From positions 35,224 through 99,223 of the forward strand of contig JAQWYJ010000090.1 in NCBI GenBank assembly GCA_029254005.1: DNA of 64,000 bases. The letters run 5' to 3'. Below, piece after piece: positions 49,768 to 61,042 of this stretch. Source of the stretch: Porticoccaceae bacterium. GTDB taxonomy: Bacteria; Pseudomonadota; Gammaproteobacteria; Pseudomonadales; Porticoccaceae. A program made the translations under genes and the position numbers. Numbering within the stretch: the first letter of the stretch is position 1; the number at the start of each line of letters is the position of its first letter. The notes below the pieces were generated by a model. The model ran no database searches. It was not told where the DNA came from and saw only the letters and a program-made list of their open reading frames with translations.

Positions 49768-52700
49768 ATGAACGAATCGACTAAGTTTGGTCTCTACGAC
49801 AGCGCCTTTGAGAAAAGCAGTTGCGGTGTAGGTTTTCTCACCAGAAAAGACGGTAAACAGACACATGACTTATTAATCAAAGGTCATGAAGCACTGTGTG
49901 CGGTGCCTCACAGAGGTGGGATGTCTGCTGAGGGCGTCGGCGATGGTGCCGGAGTTTCGGTGGACTTATCAGTCGAGTTTTTTAATAGAATTACAGGGTT
50001 AAACCTTACTCTTGGCGAGTTTGGCGTAGGCAATTTTTTCCTGCCTAATGATCCAAAACAGCATCAAGCTGCCTGCGATCTTATAAACCTTATACTACTA
50101 AGCCATGGCATGAAAACGATCGTTATGCGGGATGTAGCAGTTGATAACGCCATTTTGCGTCCAGCGGCTGTTGAGTACCAGTTGCCAATAGCCCAATGGA
50201 TTTTTTCTACTCCTAAGGGCTTAGGTAGAAAGGAATTAGATCAAATAATTCATAAAGCCTTACTTGCTATCGAGGCTGAGGCCTACACTGCTGACAAGTT
50301 TGAAGGGTTATATCCGTTATCGATGTCTGCTCAGATGCAGGTTCTTAAAGGCCGGCTTAACTCCAATGAGATAATTCCTTACTTCTGTGACCTCAATGAC
50401 CCAGATCATAGCGTTCACACGATGTATTTTCACACCAGATTCTCCACAAATACTGATCCTCATCCGTCAATGGCGCAACCGTTTCGGTTGATGGCTCACA
50501 ATGGTGAACTTAATACGGATAAAAAAAATCGATTGTCTGAAACCGCCATTGCCCGAGCGAAGGAAAATAATATTATCAGACCAAAAGGTCAATCTGATAG
50601 CTGTCGTTTGGACCAAACATTGCAGTCCCGTGTGGTTGCAGATGAGTTGGATTTGGTCACCGCAGTAGTGTCGATGATGCCACCGGCCTGGGAAAATGAT
50701 AGAACATTGTCGCCTGCCGTTCGAGCCATGCTGGAATATTTCTCGTTATATGAGGAAAAAAATGACGGTCCCGCTGCCCTTATTTTCGGTGACGGGTCAA
50801 TTATCGGTGCGCGTTTAGATCGGCTCGGTTTGAGACCACTGCGTTCAACAGAGACAGACACATACCTCGCAGTTATGTCAGAAGCAGGACAAATTGACTT
50901 TGGCGACGAGCCGGTTATCAGTCGCGGGCGCATCGAAGCCGGTGGAATGCTCTACTATAACCATGACTTGAAGCAATCTTTTGATACCAATGCGGCACTT
51001 GAGCTGTTAGCTAGTCACAGGGACTATATTGGATTAGTTGAACATGCAAGAATTCATATCGACGCATTATCAGATGTTTCTTCAGAACAGCCAGACCCAT
51101 CATCCAGTTATAGTGGTGATCTTCCATTAGCTGCCAGATATGTCGCCTACTCACAGAATCAAGAATGTTTTCGGTTTATGATTGACCCCATGCTTGCCAC
51201 GGGAACTGAAAAAGTATCTGCCATGGGTTACGGGAATGCTATCAACGCTTTATCAGACAATGAGGGTGGAGTGGCTAAATATTTTTCTCAGCGGTTTGCC
51301 CAGGTCACTAACCCACCGCTTGATTCCATTCGTGAAATAGATGGTATGACTATGAGAGTAGCGCTAGGAGTTAAGCCAAATATTGGCGCTGCCTCGTGTC
51401 GTCAAATTGTCATTGACTCGCCAATACTGAATCATTATCAAATAACCAAGATAAAAACGCAGAAAGAAACTCCAGTTGGGTTGTTTTCAATGCTCTTTGC
51501 GCCTGTATTTGGCGACATTGAAAAAAACAAAGCGTCGCTAACTGAGTCGATAGACACAATCTGTAATGAAGTAGAAGACTTTGCCAGAACTCAAGGTGGT
51601 ATAGCGATTATAAGTGATCGTGAAGTTACTCGTGCCAAAGGGTCAATATCAATGACGCTGATTATTTCCGCGATTAATCAGCGTTTAATAGAATCGGGCC
51701 TTAGGTTGCGCGTATCTCTTATTGTCGAGAGTGGTCAAATCTGTTCATCACACCATATAGCCTGCGCATTAGGATTTGGGGCTGCAGCGGTTTATCCCAT
51801 GGGCGTGCAGATGCGAGCAGAAGATAAGTTCTCAGCTGATGCTGACGGTGCCTATCAAAAGTTTGCCAAAGCAGCAGAAAAAGCTTTAATGAAGACTATG
51901 GGTAAGGTGGGCCTTTGTACGGTAGAAAGTTACTCTGGCGGGGAGTTTTTTGAGCCTAACTTTTTGAATACTAACGATGATACCTTCCGGAGATATTTTC
52001 CTAACATGAAGTCCCCCGTGGGTGGTGTTGGCTTTACTGAGATCGCCCAGGCCCATGCAGATTGGCATGAACGCGCATTGAATTGTCAGGTAGAGTCAGA
52101 CATACCTATGCTTGGTTTGTTCAAAGAGCGCGCTGAAGGGGCTGGTCACTCTTACGGTGTGACTGCGGTTCGTGGGTTTGTGGATCTTACCGAAGAAGCA
52201 ATCGCCTTTGACCAAAAAGAAGATAGTGTTACCAAAGACACGTTGCGGCTTTTGACGCTTAATCGCATGGAGGGCGCCTTTGGCATAAGCGATGAGGGCT
52301 ATACCAACACCAGTTTTGATCGTCTCACGCCGCAGGCTATCGATGAATTTTCCATCACACCAGGATATCGAGATTTTTCTCGGGCTATGGCTGAGGAGAG
52401 AGCTCGCCGACCAGCAGCGATGCGTGATGTGCTGGCGTTTCCAGCCGATATCAGCTTTCTTTCAAAAGCGGATGATATTCGACATGAAATGATGCTCTTC
52501 AATCGAGCAGGAAACAATCATTTTGTGGTTCGCGGGCTAGCCTGTGAAGCAGTAGGGGAAAAGCAGTTTTCATTTCAACTGACCGGAGCATTGAGTAATA
52601 ATTCAGCAAGACTAAAGGCACTTCAGACGTCGTTTGTTGATCGATTCGGAGTAGATATTCTTAATCACAGTGTCACCGGAGATACCCTCACAGTAGAGGT

Positions 52701-55245
52701 GTCAGGTAGCGCGCTAGATTATATTCGTCGGTTACGGCCGGCGCTACCGAAAGTGGATATAACTGAAGTGCAACCAGCCAGTGAAATTACACCAATGTTG
52801 GCTTCTGGCGCCATGAGTCATGGTGCCCTGGTAGCCACGGCACATGAGGCCGTGGCGCATGGCACAAATATGGTGGGTGGTATGTCTAATTGTGGAGAAG
52901 GAGGAGAGCACCTTTCTCGCTATGGGACCATTCGGGCCTCGCGTATCAAGCAGTTTGCCTCTGGTCGATTCGGTGTTTGGGCAGGCTATTTAGCAGACCC
53001 AATGTTAGAAGAAATAGAAATTAAAATTGGGCAGGGTGCTAAGCCAGGTGAAGGTGGACAGCTGCCTGCGCCAAAGGTCAATGTTGAAATAGCTGCAGCA
53101 CGAGGAGGAGTTCCAGGGGTAGAGTTAATTTCACCACCACCTCACCATGACACCTATTCTATCGAAGATTTAGCACAACTTATTCATGACGCTAAGGCTG
53201 CGCGTGTTAGAGTAATCGTCAAATTGGTATCGTCTGATGGTATAGGCACCATTGCTGTGGGCGTCGCAAAAGCCGGTGCGGATGTTATTAATGTTGCTGG
53301 TAATACCGGTGGTACAGGCGCAGCGTCCGTGACCTCCCTTAAATACACAGGCCGAGCGGCAGAGATAGGTATTGCAGAGGTACATCAGGCTCTTTGTGCT
53401 AATGGTCTGCGTGATAAAGTTATCCTTCGTTGTTCTGGCGCACATCAAACCGGCTCAGATGTGGTCAAGTCCGCTTTGATGGGTGGTGAAAGCTTCGAAT
53501 TTGGTACCACCGCATTGATGATGCTGAAATGTGTGATGGCAAAAAATTGCAACATTAAATGCCCCGCTGGGCTGACTACAAATCCTGAAGTGTTTGATGG
53601 TGACCCAAGAGCTTTGGGGCAGTACTTACTCAATATTGCTCATGAAGTACGGGAAATTCTTGCCGAGCTAGGACTGAAATCTCTTGCTGAAGCAAAAGGG
53701 CGCTGTGATTTACTCCATTTGTTGGATCATCCATCCTCGGTTGGGCAGCTAGATTTAAGAGCCATGTTGACACTAGTCAATGAGCATAAGGTGGATGATC
53801 CAATTTACATGGAGCGTGATTTTGAAATTGATGACAGCTTCATTAACATTGTCCGTAGTGCTCTGGTTAAGGATAAAAAAGTATCTGTGGCTACCCCAGT
53901 AAGTCAACACTTGAATAATTGTAATAAGAGTGTTGGTGGTCAGTTAGCAATTGATATTGAACGGATGCTTAATTATGAGCTCAAAAATGTTGCTCTACCT
54001 GCGGTTTTAGAAGATCGCCGCGGCCGACGATATTTACGTCAAGGGTCTATTAACATAGCTACCCATGGTTCGGCTGGCCAGTCCTATGGTGCTTTTTGTA
54101 ATGATGGTATGAGATTAGAGCACACTGGAACCTGTAATGATGGTGTAGGGAAAACCGCCTGTGGTGGTGAAATAATTGTTCATGCGCCGCCAGGGGCTAG
54201 CGATATGCCTGGTAAAAATGTGTTAATCGGCAATTTTGCGTTATTTGGTGCTACCGGTGGCCGTGTCTTTATTGAGGGCCAAGCAGGTGATCGCTTTGCG
54301 GTGCGAAACTCAGGATCTACAGCGGTTGTTGAAGGCGTTGGAGACTTTTGTGCAGAATATATGACCAATGGTGCAGTGCTGAACCTTGGGGCGTTTGCAA
54401 AAGGGTTTGGTAACGGTATGTCCGGAGGTTTCGCTTATCAATATGATCCGCAAAGAATCTTCACCGATTGTATTAGCCATGATTCTGTACTTTTGGGCTA
54501 TTGTGATGAAAATACTGAAGAATCAAAGATTCATCAACAGGCGGTATTGACTATGCTGGAATGGCATGTCGCTGCTACCGGGTCTAACAAAGCGTCTTGG
54601 CTGTTAAAAAATTGGCAGCAAGAGCGCGCTAATTTTGCGTTCATAACTCCACGTGCATTGCTCCAGTACCAGGATTCAGACGCTATTTTGAAAACTAAAA
54701 CACAAAAAGAGCTCGCTGAGGAATTGTCAGTTGCTTTGGCTGGATTTCAAGTTAACAAACTTAAAAAAGCATGGCGTTCGGGTGATCCTATAGCTGAGGG
54801 ACTGGTTCCCAGGCCTGATGCGTCTGGAAATGGCGACATGTTTGAGCTTCTAAATACTTACTCTGTTCTTGATGCGGCGCAAAAAATAGCTATGAAAAAG
54901 ATTCCTGAGGCAGCTTCTTTAGAGGACCCTGCAGTATTGAAAACCACTCGAAATCTTATTTTGACTGAAGATTTCGCCTTGATGAATGGATTGTTAAGAC
55001 ATGCTCGAGATGCTGTATCCGGATACAGCAAGGCGGAATTAGCGGCCTTGATCGCCAACAAGCGACTGACTGATTTTAAGCAGGCACTGAGTTTGCGAAA
55101 TATTTTATCGATGGATAGTCTTGCAACCTATGGTTGGATTCTTCACCAACAACAGAAAAATAAATCTGCTTTGGGCCGTATTCCAAGTTTTGAAGAGCTT
55201 TTTGCTTATAATGCGTTAAACGATATATTACCTAATGCTAGTTAA
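49768..55245 (+). CDS. oversized glutamate synthase large-subunit-like protein (GATase II + central + FMN/Fe-S + GXGXG + extra C-terminal region)
   Basis: 1825 aa; CGVGF after 18-residue putative propeptide; GGMSNCGEGGEHLSRYGTIRASRIKQFASGRFGV, GQGAKPGEGGQLP, GNTGGTGAA, Cys cluster KCVMAKNCNIKCPAG, GXGXG-type THGSAGQSYGAF. Confidence 0.92.
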   Translation: MNESTKFGLYDSAFEKSSCGVGFLTRKDGKQTHDLLIKGHEALCAVPHRGGMSAEGVGDGAGVSVDLSVEFFNRITGLNLTLGEFGVGNFFLPNDPKQHQAACDLINLILLSHGMKTIVMRDVAVDNAILRPAAVEYQLPIAQWIFSTPKGLGRKELDQIIHKALLAIEAEAYTADKFEGLYPLSMSAQMQVLKGRLNSNEIIPYFCDLNDPDHSVHTMYFHTRFSTNTDPHPSMAQPFRLMAHNGELNTDKKNRLSETAIARAKENNIIRPKGQSDSCRLDQTLQSRVVADELDLVTAVVSMMPPAWENDRTLSPAVRAMLEYFSLYEEKNDGPAALIFGDGSIIGARLDRLGLRPLRSTETDTYLAVMSEAGQIDFGDEPVISRGRIEAGGMLYYNHDLKQSFDTNAALELLASHRDYIGLVEHARIHIDALSDVSSEQPDPSSSYSGDLPLAARYVAYSQNQECFRFMIDPMLATGTEKVSAMGYGNAINALSDNEGGVAKYFSQRFAQVTNPPLDSIREIDGMTMRVALGVKPNIGAASCRQIVIDSPILNHYQITKIKTQKETPVGLFSMLFAPVFGDIEKNKASLTESIDTICNEVEDFARTQGGIAIISDREVTRAKGSISMTLIISAINQRLIESGLRLRVSLIVESGQICSSHHIACALGFGAAAVYPMGVQMRAEDKFSADADGAYQKFAKAAEKALMKTMGKVGLCTVESYSGGEFFEPNFLNTNDDTFRRYFPNMKSPVGGVGFTEIAQAHADWHERALNCQVESDIPMLGLFKERAEGAGHSYGVTAVRGFVDLTEEAIAFDQKEDSVTKDTLRLLTLNRMEGAFGISDEGYTNTSFDRLTPQAIDEFSITPGYRDFSRAMAEERARRPAAMRDVLAFPADISFLSKADDIRHEMMLFNRAGNNHFVVRGLACEAVGEKQFSFQLTGALSNNSARLKALQTSFVDRFGVDILNHSVTGDTLTVEVSGSALDYIRRLRPALPKVDITEVQPASEITPMLASGAMSHGALVATAHEAVAHGTNMVGGMSNCGEGGEHLSRYGTIRASRIKQFASGRFGVWAGYLADPMLEEIEIKIGQGAKPGEGGQLPAPKVNVEIAAARGGVPGVELISPPPHHDTYSIEDLAQLIHDAKAARVRVIVKLVSSDGIGTIAVGVAKAGADVINVAGNTGGTGAASVTSLKYTGRAAEIGIAEVHQALCANGLRDKVILRCSGAHQTGSDVVKSALMGGESFEFGTTALMMLKCVMAKNCNIKCPAGLTTNPEVFDGDPRALGQYLLNIAHEVREILAELGLKSLAEAKGRCDLLHLLDHPSSVGQLDLRAMLTLVNEHKVDDPIYMERDFEIDDSFINIVRSALVKDKKVSVATPVSQHLNNCNKSVGGQLAIDIERMLNYELKNVALPAVLEDRRGRRYLRQGSINIATHGSAGQSYGAFCNDGMRLEHTGTCNDGVGKTACGGEIIVHAPPGASDMPGKNVLIGNFALFGATGGRVFIEGQAGDRFAVRNSGSTAVVEGVGDFCAEYMTNGAVLNLGAFAKGFGNGMSGGFAYQYDPQRIFTDCISHDSVLLGYCDENTEESKIHQQAVLTMLEWHVAATGSNKASWLLKNWQQERANFAFITPRALLQYQDSDAILKTKTQKELAEELSVALAGFQVNKLKKAWRSGDPIAEGLVPRPDASGNGDMFELLNTYSVLDAAQKIAMKKIPEAASLEDPAVLKTTRNLILTEDFALMNGLLRHARDAVSGYSKAELAALIANKRLTDFKQALSLRNILSMDSLATYGWILHQQQKNKSALGRIPSFEELFAYNALNDILPNAS

Positions 55246-55260
55246 CACTGAGAATAATTC

Positions 55261-57012
55261 ATGAAATTGCCGTTTATACCCGAAGATGCTCCTTTTACTG
55301 GTGACCAAAAGTCCTGGCTATCTGGGTTTTTAGCCGGTGTTCAGTCTGCCAAAGCTATGGGTGAAAAACACGCCGGCACTTCAGCTGTGACGGAGGTGTC
55401 GTCCGCACCCTTGGTGAATATTCTTTATGGTACTCAAACTGGTAATGCTGAAAGTTTAGCCATGGATGCTGCCAGCGCGGCAAGAGCGCGAGGTTTTCAG
55501 GCTGTCGTTCAGGGTTTAGACGATGTCACGATGGATGCCTTCTGTGCAATGAAGCGAGTGATTGTTGCTATAGCTACCTATGGTGAAGGTGAGATGCCAG
55601 ATAATGCGGGCCTCTTTTGGGAAAGTTTAACCAGTGTCGATATGCCTAAATTACCAGAGATGCAATTTGGTGTTCTGGCTCTTGGGGATACTGGTTACGA
55701 TGAATTCTGTCAGGCTGGCAAGTTGCTTGATATGCGTCTTGAGCAGCTGGGTGCAACAAGACTGATAGATCGACTAGATTGTGATGTGGATTACGAGGAC
55801 GTAGCCGAGGAGTGGATCGCAAAAACTATTCCATTAACCAGTGATGCTAAAATTACCCCTCCTGCAGTTGAGGTGCCTCAGGGGCCGGTGAAGTCTCTGT
55901 GGAATCGCAAAAATCCATATCCGGCAGTACTCAAAGTTAACAGTCTCCTGTCGGGAAAATCCTCAGCTAAAGAAATTCGACATTATGAATTTGATCTTAG
56001 TAATAGTGGTATTACCTATGAAACAGGGGACGCTCTGAACGTCATGCCAGTCAATGACAAGAGGTTGGTAGAGGCCTTGCTCAAGCGCTTGTCTGTGAGT
56101 GGCGAACTGATGGTGGAGGGTCATGATAGGACCCTTAGCGAGTTGCTCACTTATCAATTTGAAATTTCAACACCATCACGAAATTTAATAGCAGCAGTGC
56201 AGGAGAAGGCTAAAGATGAGATGTTTTCTCATGTACTAAAACATGGAGACAAGGAGGCGCTGGCCGACTTTTTGTGGGGAAAAGACACCTTGGATCTTCT
56301 CAATATAAATCCGCAGGTTAGTTTTTCAGCAGAGAAATTTTTGACGTTGTTAAAGCCGCTTCAACATCGCGCATACTCTATATCGTCCAGTCCTAATATG
56401 CACATAGGGTCAGTTCACTTAACCGTAGCGTCTGTGCGATGGGAATCCAATGACAGAGATCATTTAGGTGTCTGTTCTACGTTTTTGGCAGATCGCGTGC
56501 ATGACAAGAGCACCGTTGGAGTATTTGTCTCTCCAAATAAGGCATTTCGAATTCCTGCTGACGATGAAGCGTCTATGATTATGGTTGGCCCAGGTACCGG
56601 TGTAGCACCATTTAGAGCTTTTTTGGAAGAGCGGGAGTTCCGCAAAGCCTCAGGTAAAAACTGGCTTTTCTTTGGTGATCAGACAAGAGCCTCAGATTTT
56701 ATTTATCAAGAGCAGTTGCTTGAAATGGAAAAAAATGGTCTGTTAACAAGGTTTGACACCGCTTTTTCTAGAGACCAAGAAGAAAAAGTATATGTGCAGA
56801 ATAAGATGCATGATAATGCTACCGAATTGTTTCGGTGGCTGGAAAATGGTGCTTACTTTTATGTCTGTGGTGATGCAACGCGCATGGCTAAGGATGTCGA
56901 CCGGGCCCTCTGCGATATTGTTGCGGCTCAGGGAAACATGGCTGCTGATAAAGCTACTGATTACATCAATAACCTTAAACGTGAAAAACGCTATTTACGT
57001 GACGTTTATTAA
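55261..57012 (+). CDS. NADPH-dependent diflavin reductase (CysJ-like: flavodoxin + FAD/NADPH modules)
   Basis: 583 aa; [83 protein letters not shown]-terminal KRYLRDVY. Confidence 0.93.
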   Translation: MKLPFIPEDAPFTGDQKSWLSGFLAGVQSAKAMGEKHAGTSAVTEVSSAPLVNILYGTQTGNAESLAMDAASAARARGFQAVVQGLDDVTMDAFCAMKRVIVAIATYGEGEMPDNAGLFWESLTSVDMPKLPEMQFGVLALGDTGYDEFCQAGKLLDMRLEQLGATRLIDRLDCDVDYEDVAEEWIAKTIPLTSDAKITPPAVEVPQGPVKSLWNRKNPYPAVLKVNSLLSGKSSAKEIRHYEFDLSNSGITYETGDALNVMPVNDKRLVEALLKRLSVSGELMVEGHDRTLSELLTYQFEISTPSRNLIAAVQEKAKDEMFSHVLKHGDKEALADFLWGKDTLDLLNINPQVSFSAEKFLTLLKPLQHRAYSISSSPNMHIGSVHLTVASVRWESNDRDHLGVCSTFLADRVHDKSTVGVFVSPNKAFRIPADDEASMIMVGPGTGVAPFRAFLEEREFRKASGKNWLFFGDQTRASDFIYQEQLLEMEKNGLLTRFDTAFSRDQEEKVYVQNKMHDNATELFRWLENGAYFYVCGDATRMAKDVDRALCDIVAAQGNMAADKATDYINNLKREKRYLRDVY

Positions 57013-57038
57013 TTTTTTATTACTCATTAGACCTACAT

Positions 57039-58097
57039 ATGACTGAATTGAAGAATGATCGTTTTTTGCGTGCGTTGGCCAGACAACCTGTTGATAAAAC
57101 ACCTGTTTGGATGATGCGACAAGCGGGGCGGTATTTGCCAGAATATAGGGAGGTTAGAGCCCAGGCTGGTGATTTTATGAGCCTATGCAAAAACACTCAG
57201 TTAGCCTGCGATGTAACTCTCCAACCTCTAGAGCGGTTTGACTTGGATGCGGCTATTTTATTTTCTGATATCCTTACCATCCCAGATGCCATGGGTCTTG
57301 GTCTGTATTTTGCCGAAGGTGAAGGGCCTAAATTTCGTAAGCCGGTGCGTACCGAAAAAGACATAGATCAACTGCAGATCATTAATACTGCAAAAGATCT
57401 GACCTATGTGACCGACGCAGTTACTGCTATACGACGTGCTCTGAATGGGGCTGTGCCCTTAATTGGATTCTCTGGTAGTCCATGGACACTGGCTACATAT
57501 ATGATCGAAGGTCAAAGTAGCCGAGACTTTGCTCGTGCGAAAACTATGCTTTACACGCAACCTGAGATTCTTCATCAGCTTTTGGAAAAGCTTTCGCTTT
57601 CGGTTATTGATTATTTAAATGCCCAGATTCGTAGTGGTGCTCAGGTAGTACAGATTTTTGACACCTGGGGAGGGGCCTTAAGTAACAATGCTTATCAGAC
57701 GTTCTCACTGGACTACATGAAGAAAATTGTTGATGGTCTGATTAAACATTCAGATGGCCGTGATGTGCCGGTTATTCTATTTACTAAAGGGGGCGGTCAT
57801 TGGTTAGAGTCAATGGCAAGCACTGGTTGTGATTGTCTTGGCTTGGACTGGACCGTTGATATTGGTTCTGCACGCTCTAGAGTGGGCGGCCAAGTTGCGT
57901 TACAAGGAAATATGGACCCAGCAGTGCTGCGTGGGGATAGAGCATCAATTGAAACCGAGGTTAAGTCGATATTAACGTCTTTTGGCGCTGGTACTGGCCA
58001 TATTTTCAATCTTGGACATGGGATTACTCCTGACATTAAACCCCAAAATGCAAAGATATTTATCGACGCGGTGCATGAGTTTTCCCTCGAACGTTAG
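57039..58097 (+). CDS. hemE: uroporphyrinogen decarboxylase
   Basis: 352 aa; [33 protein letters not shown]. Confidence 0.98.
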   Translation: MTELKNDRFLRALARQPVDKTPVWMMRQAGRYLPEYREVRAQAGDFMSLCKNTQLACDVTLQPLERFDLDAAILFSDILTIPDAMGLGLYFAEGEGPKFRKPVRTEKDIDQLQIINTAKDLTYVTDAVTAIRRALNGAVPLIGFSGSPWTLATYMIEGQSSRDFARAKTMLYTQPEILHQLLEKLSLSVIDYLNAQIRSGAQVVQIFDTWGGALSNNAYQTFSLDYMKKIVDGLIKHSDGRDVPVILFTKGGGHWLESMASTGCDCLGLDWTVDIGSARSRVGGQVALQGNMDPAVLRGDRASIETEVKSILTSFGAGTGHIFNLGHGITPDIKPQNAKIFIDAVHEFSLER

Positions 58098-58948
58098 CGC
58101 AGAACCGCTATTTTCTCTCCCATTTTGACAGAGGTCTGGGGTTTAAGATTTGCCAAACCTTGGGCTACGTCTTTTTCAAATAAGATGATCGCTGTTGAAC
58201 CGAATTTAAATTGACCAATTTCTTCACCTTTTGCATAAAATAGGTGCTTGTCGGCAAAGTCAGTTTCCCTCACTAAACCTGGCCCAGGCGCTTCAAATCC
58301 GCTCCAGACAGTTTCTATACCCGCCACTAACATAGCTCCGACAAAAATAACTGCGAATTTTCCAGCAAGTTCTGATTCGAATTCACATACTAGGCGCTCG
58401 TTACGAGCAAAAAGTCCAGGTAGACCTTGAGCGGTTTTATCATTGACTGAAAAAAGTTCTCCGGGAATATAACGTGCAGTTGTTAGTTTACCCGACAAAG
58501 GCATATGGACACGATGATAATCCTTAGGCGAAAGATAGATAGTGGCAAAACTTCCGTGCCGGAAATGTTCTGCGCTAGAGGAATTACCCACCAGACGATG
58601 CAGTGAGTAATCGATGCCTTTAGCTTGCATCATACGGTTATTATGAATAGCACCGGATTGGCTTATTACGCCATCAGCCGGACTGCATATGCTGTTATGG
58701 TCTGCATCTATAGGTCTTACGCCTTCTTTAAGTGCCCGAGTAAAGAAAGCATTGAAGTTCTCATAAGAAGATAAATCATCACTGATCGCTTCTTGCATAT
58801 TAATTTCAAATGTAGCTATAGCGCGTCTGATAAGGACGTTCTTCAGCCAAGGCTGTTTAGCCTCAGCTAACTTACCAATTAGTCGGGATAGCAGGTGTTT
58901 GGGAAGTACACGCTGCAGGGCGACGAAAATATCAATCTGGTGGCTCAT
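58094..58948 (-). CDS. psd: phosphatidylserine decarboxylase proenzyme
   Basis: 284 aa; [20 protein letters not shown], autocleavage region [10 protein letters not shown]. Confidence 0.96.
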   Translation of the reverse strand: MSHQIDIFVALQRVLPKHLLSRLIGKLAEAKQPWLKNVLIRRAIATFEINMQEAISDDLSSYENFNAFFTRALKEGVRPIDADHNSICSPADGVISQSGAIHNNRMMQAKGIDYSLHRLVGNSSSAEHFRHGSFATIYLSPKDYHRVHMPLSGKLTTARYIPGELFSVNDKTAQGLPGLFARNERLVCEFESELAGKFAVIFVGAMLVAGIETVWSGFEAPGPGLVRETDFADKHLFYAKGEEIGQFKFGSTAIILFEKDVAQGLANLKPQTSVKMGEKIAVLR

Positions 58949-58969
58949 TTGGCTTTACTCTCTAGTATT

Positions 58970-59815
58970 TTAGTTTGCATTATAAACTTTCTCAGGACCA
59001 AGTTTTATTGGTGTATCTTCCATATTACCCCATTCGGCCCAAGAGCCATCATAGCCTGCTATGTTCTTATAACCCAGAATTCTTGCCACCATATAAGTAA
59101 AGCCAGAGCGATGGTGAAGTTGACAATGAGTGGCGATAGTTTTATCGATTGTGAGACCAGCACGATCTAAAATACCTTGTGCATCAGATCGTATTCTCAA
59201 GTGATTATGTTGGTCCATGAGATGGGTCCATTCTAAATTGATAGCACCCGGAATATGGCCTCCCCGATCAGCCCTTACCATCTCTCCTGTATACTCAGCT
59301 GGGCTGCGAGCATCCCATATGGCGAAATTTTCTTCTCCTAATTGAGTGATAATCTGATCTGCACTAATTTTTCTGGACAGGTTACTAAAGTCACTGCCAA
59401 TGTCCGAATCTATTGATTTGGGTGAGTTTTCACCATTTTCTGTGGGAAAACCCTCTTTTATCCAGGGGATGATACCACCGTTTAAGTAGCACCAGTTGTC
59501 TATACCCATAAGATCTAGTATCCATGCGAATCTTCCGGCCCAGCCGCCGCCTTCATCGTCATAAATTACAATACGCTTTTTGGTCGTAATGCCAAGGCCC
59601 GTTAGAAGTATTTTTAACTCATCGAAGGGTGGACACTTTCCCGCCGCAGGAGTCTGCCCTGACATTATTTTTTGACCAGCTAGATGCACCGCACCGGGAA
59701 CATGGTGTTGTTGATACAAAGCGGGGTGACATAGGTCGATGATAACCAAATCGTCATCATGAAGCACCAATGCTAAAGCATCAGGTTCTATTAGTTTTGG
59801 CATGAGTGAAGTCAT
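58970..59815 (-). CDS. thiosulfate/3-mercaptopyruvate sulfurtransferase-like rhodanese
   Basis: 281 aa; tandem rhodanese, active site ATHCQLHHRSGFTY. Confidence 0.9.
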   Translation of the reverse strand: MTSLMPKLIEPDALALVLHDDDLVIIDLCHPALYQQHHVPGAVHLAGQKIMSGQTPAAGKCPPFDELKILLTGLGITTKKRIVIYDDEGGGWAGRFAWILDLMGIDNWCYLNGGIIPWIKEGFPTENGENSPKSIDSDIGSDFSNLSRKISADQIITQLGEENFAIWDARSPAEYTGEMVRADRGGHIPGAINLEWTHLMDQHNHLRIRSDAQGILDRAGLTIDKTIATHCQLHHRSGFTYMVARILGYKNIAGYDGSWAEWGNMEDTPIKLGPEKVYNAN

Positions 59816-59853
59816 CAGTGCTCCGAAAGAATAGATGAGTAAATTTGCACAGT

Positions 59854-60894
59854 TTAAGGGTAGATTTTACGTTCAGATTCCAAGGACAAAAGTATCTGAC
59901 GATAATTATGTAGCCTGGATGCAAGTACTTTTTTATCCTCCACCGCTTTTATTAGACTACACCCGACATCTTTATTATGACTGCAATCACGAAATTTACA
60001 GTGACCAAGATAGGGTCTAAAATCAATAAAACTTTCAATGATTTCTGATTTGGTAAGATGGCTTAGACCAAATTCTCGAATACCAGGTGAATCAATTAAC
60101 ACACCACCGCCAGTTAAGTGAAAAAGCTTGGAAGTAGTAGTGGTGTGAGTACCTTTTTCTTTGCCCACAGAAAGTGAACCCACACGCATTTCAGCACTCG
60201 GCTGGAGGTGATTAACCAAGGAAGACTTGCCAACACCGGATTGCCCGACAAAAATAGCCGTATTGTCTTTAAGGTAATGTTGCAGTGCCTCAAGTCCTTG
60301 ACCTGTTTTCGCTGACACTTGAAGTAAGTCATAACCGATGAATTTATAATCAGAAATAAGTTGATGGATATCATCAAACCCCTCATCATCAAGCATATCG
60401 GTTTTGTTGAGAACCAAGACCGGTTTGATATTTTGGGCTTCGGATGCGATCAAGTATCGATCCAATAGATTACTAAATGCAGTTGGTTTGGGTGAGAAAA
60501 CGATAACAATCAAATCGACATTGGCAGCCACAGGGCGTAACTTACCATAAATATCGGGACGAATTAATTCTGAGCTGCGTGGCTGACGCGCCACAACAAC
60601 ACCATAGGGTTCTGCGAAGCGCCAGACAACTTTGTCGCCGGTAACTAAATTGTCGAGGTTAGCACGCATATGACAGCGAACAATTTGACCTTCAATGGAT
60701 GATTCAGCAGCTTCAATATCGACTTGAGCACCAAAGTTTGTGACCACGGTGCCCAGAACCTCAGGGCCAAGCTTTGCTAGATCATTCAATTGATTGTCTG
60801 TAACTGCATTTTTGGCTATAGCCCGCTGTCGTCGTTGATCTTGGATCGACTGAATACGCCCTTTTTGGTGTTTACTGAGCCTCCGTTTGCTCAT
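59854..60894 (-). CDS. rsgA: ribosome small subunit-dependent GTPase A
   Basis: 346 aa; circularly permuted GTPase: NKTDML then FVGQSGVGKSSLVN, C-terminal CKFRDCSHNKDVGC. Confidence 0.97.
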   Translation of the reverse strand: MSKRRLSKHQKGRIQSIQDQRRQRAIAKNAVTDNQLNDLAKLGPEVLGTVVTNFGAQVDIEAAESSIEGQIVRCHMRANLDNLVTGDKVVWRFAEPYGVVVARQPRSSELIRPDIYGKLRPVAANVDLIVIVFSPKPTAFSNLLDRYLIASEAQNIKPVLVLNKTDMLDDEGFDDIHQLISDYKFIGYDLLQVSAKTGQGLEALQHYLKDNTAIFVGQSGVGKSSLVNHLQPSAEMRVGSLSVGKEKGTHTTTTSKLFHLTGGGVLIDSPGIREFGLSHLTKSEIIESFIDFRPYLGHCKFRDCSHNKDVGCSLIKAVEDKKVLASRLHNYRQILLSLESERKIYP

Positions 60895-61042
60895 AGTCTT
60901 TGAATCTTTACTCTCATTAGTACTTCAATCCGTGGTTGTAGTGTCATTTCTGGCGTTTCGGGTGCTAAGGATATAGCATTGTGGCCCTGAGTGATAATAA
61001 CGTTGCAACAAGCTAGGTACATAAGTAGTAAAGGACCATTTC

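Noticed and set aside
55261-57012. Naming the diflavin reductase cysJ
   Set aside because: Sequence is CysJ-like, but no cysI is adjacent and the position replaces gltD, so the symbol would prejudge function
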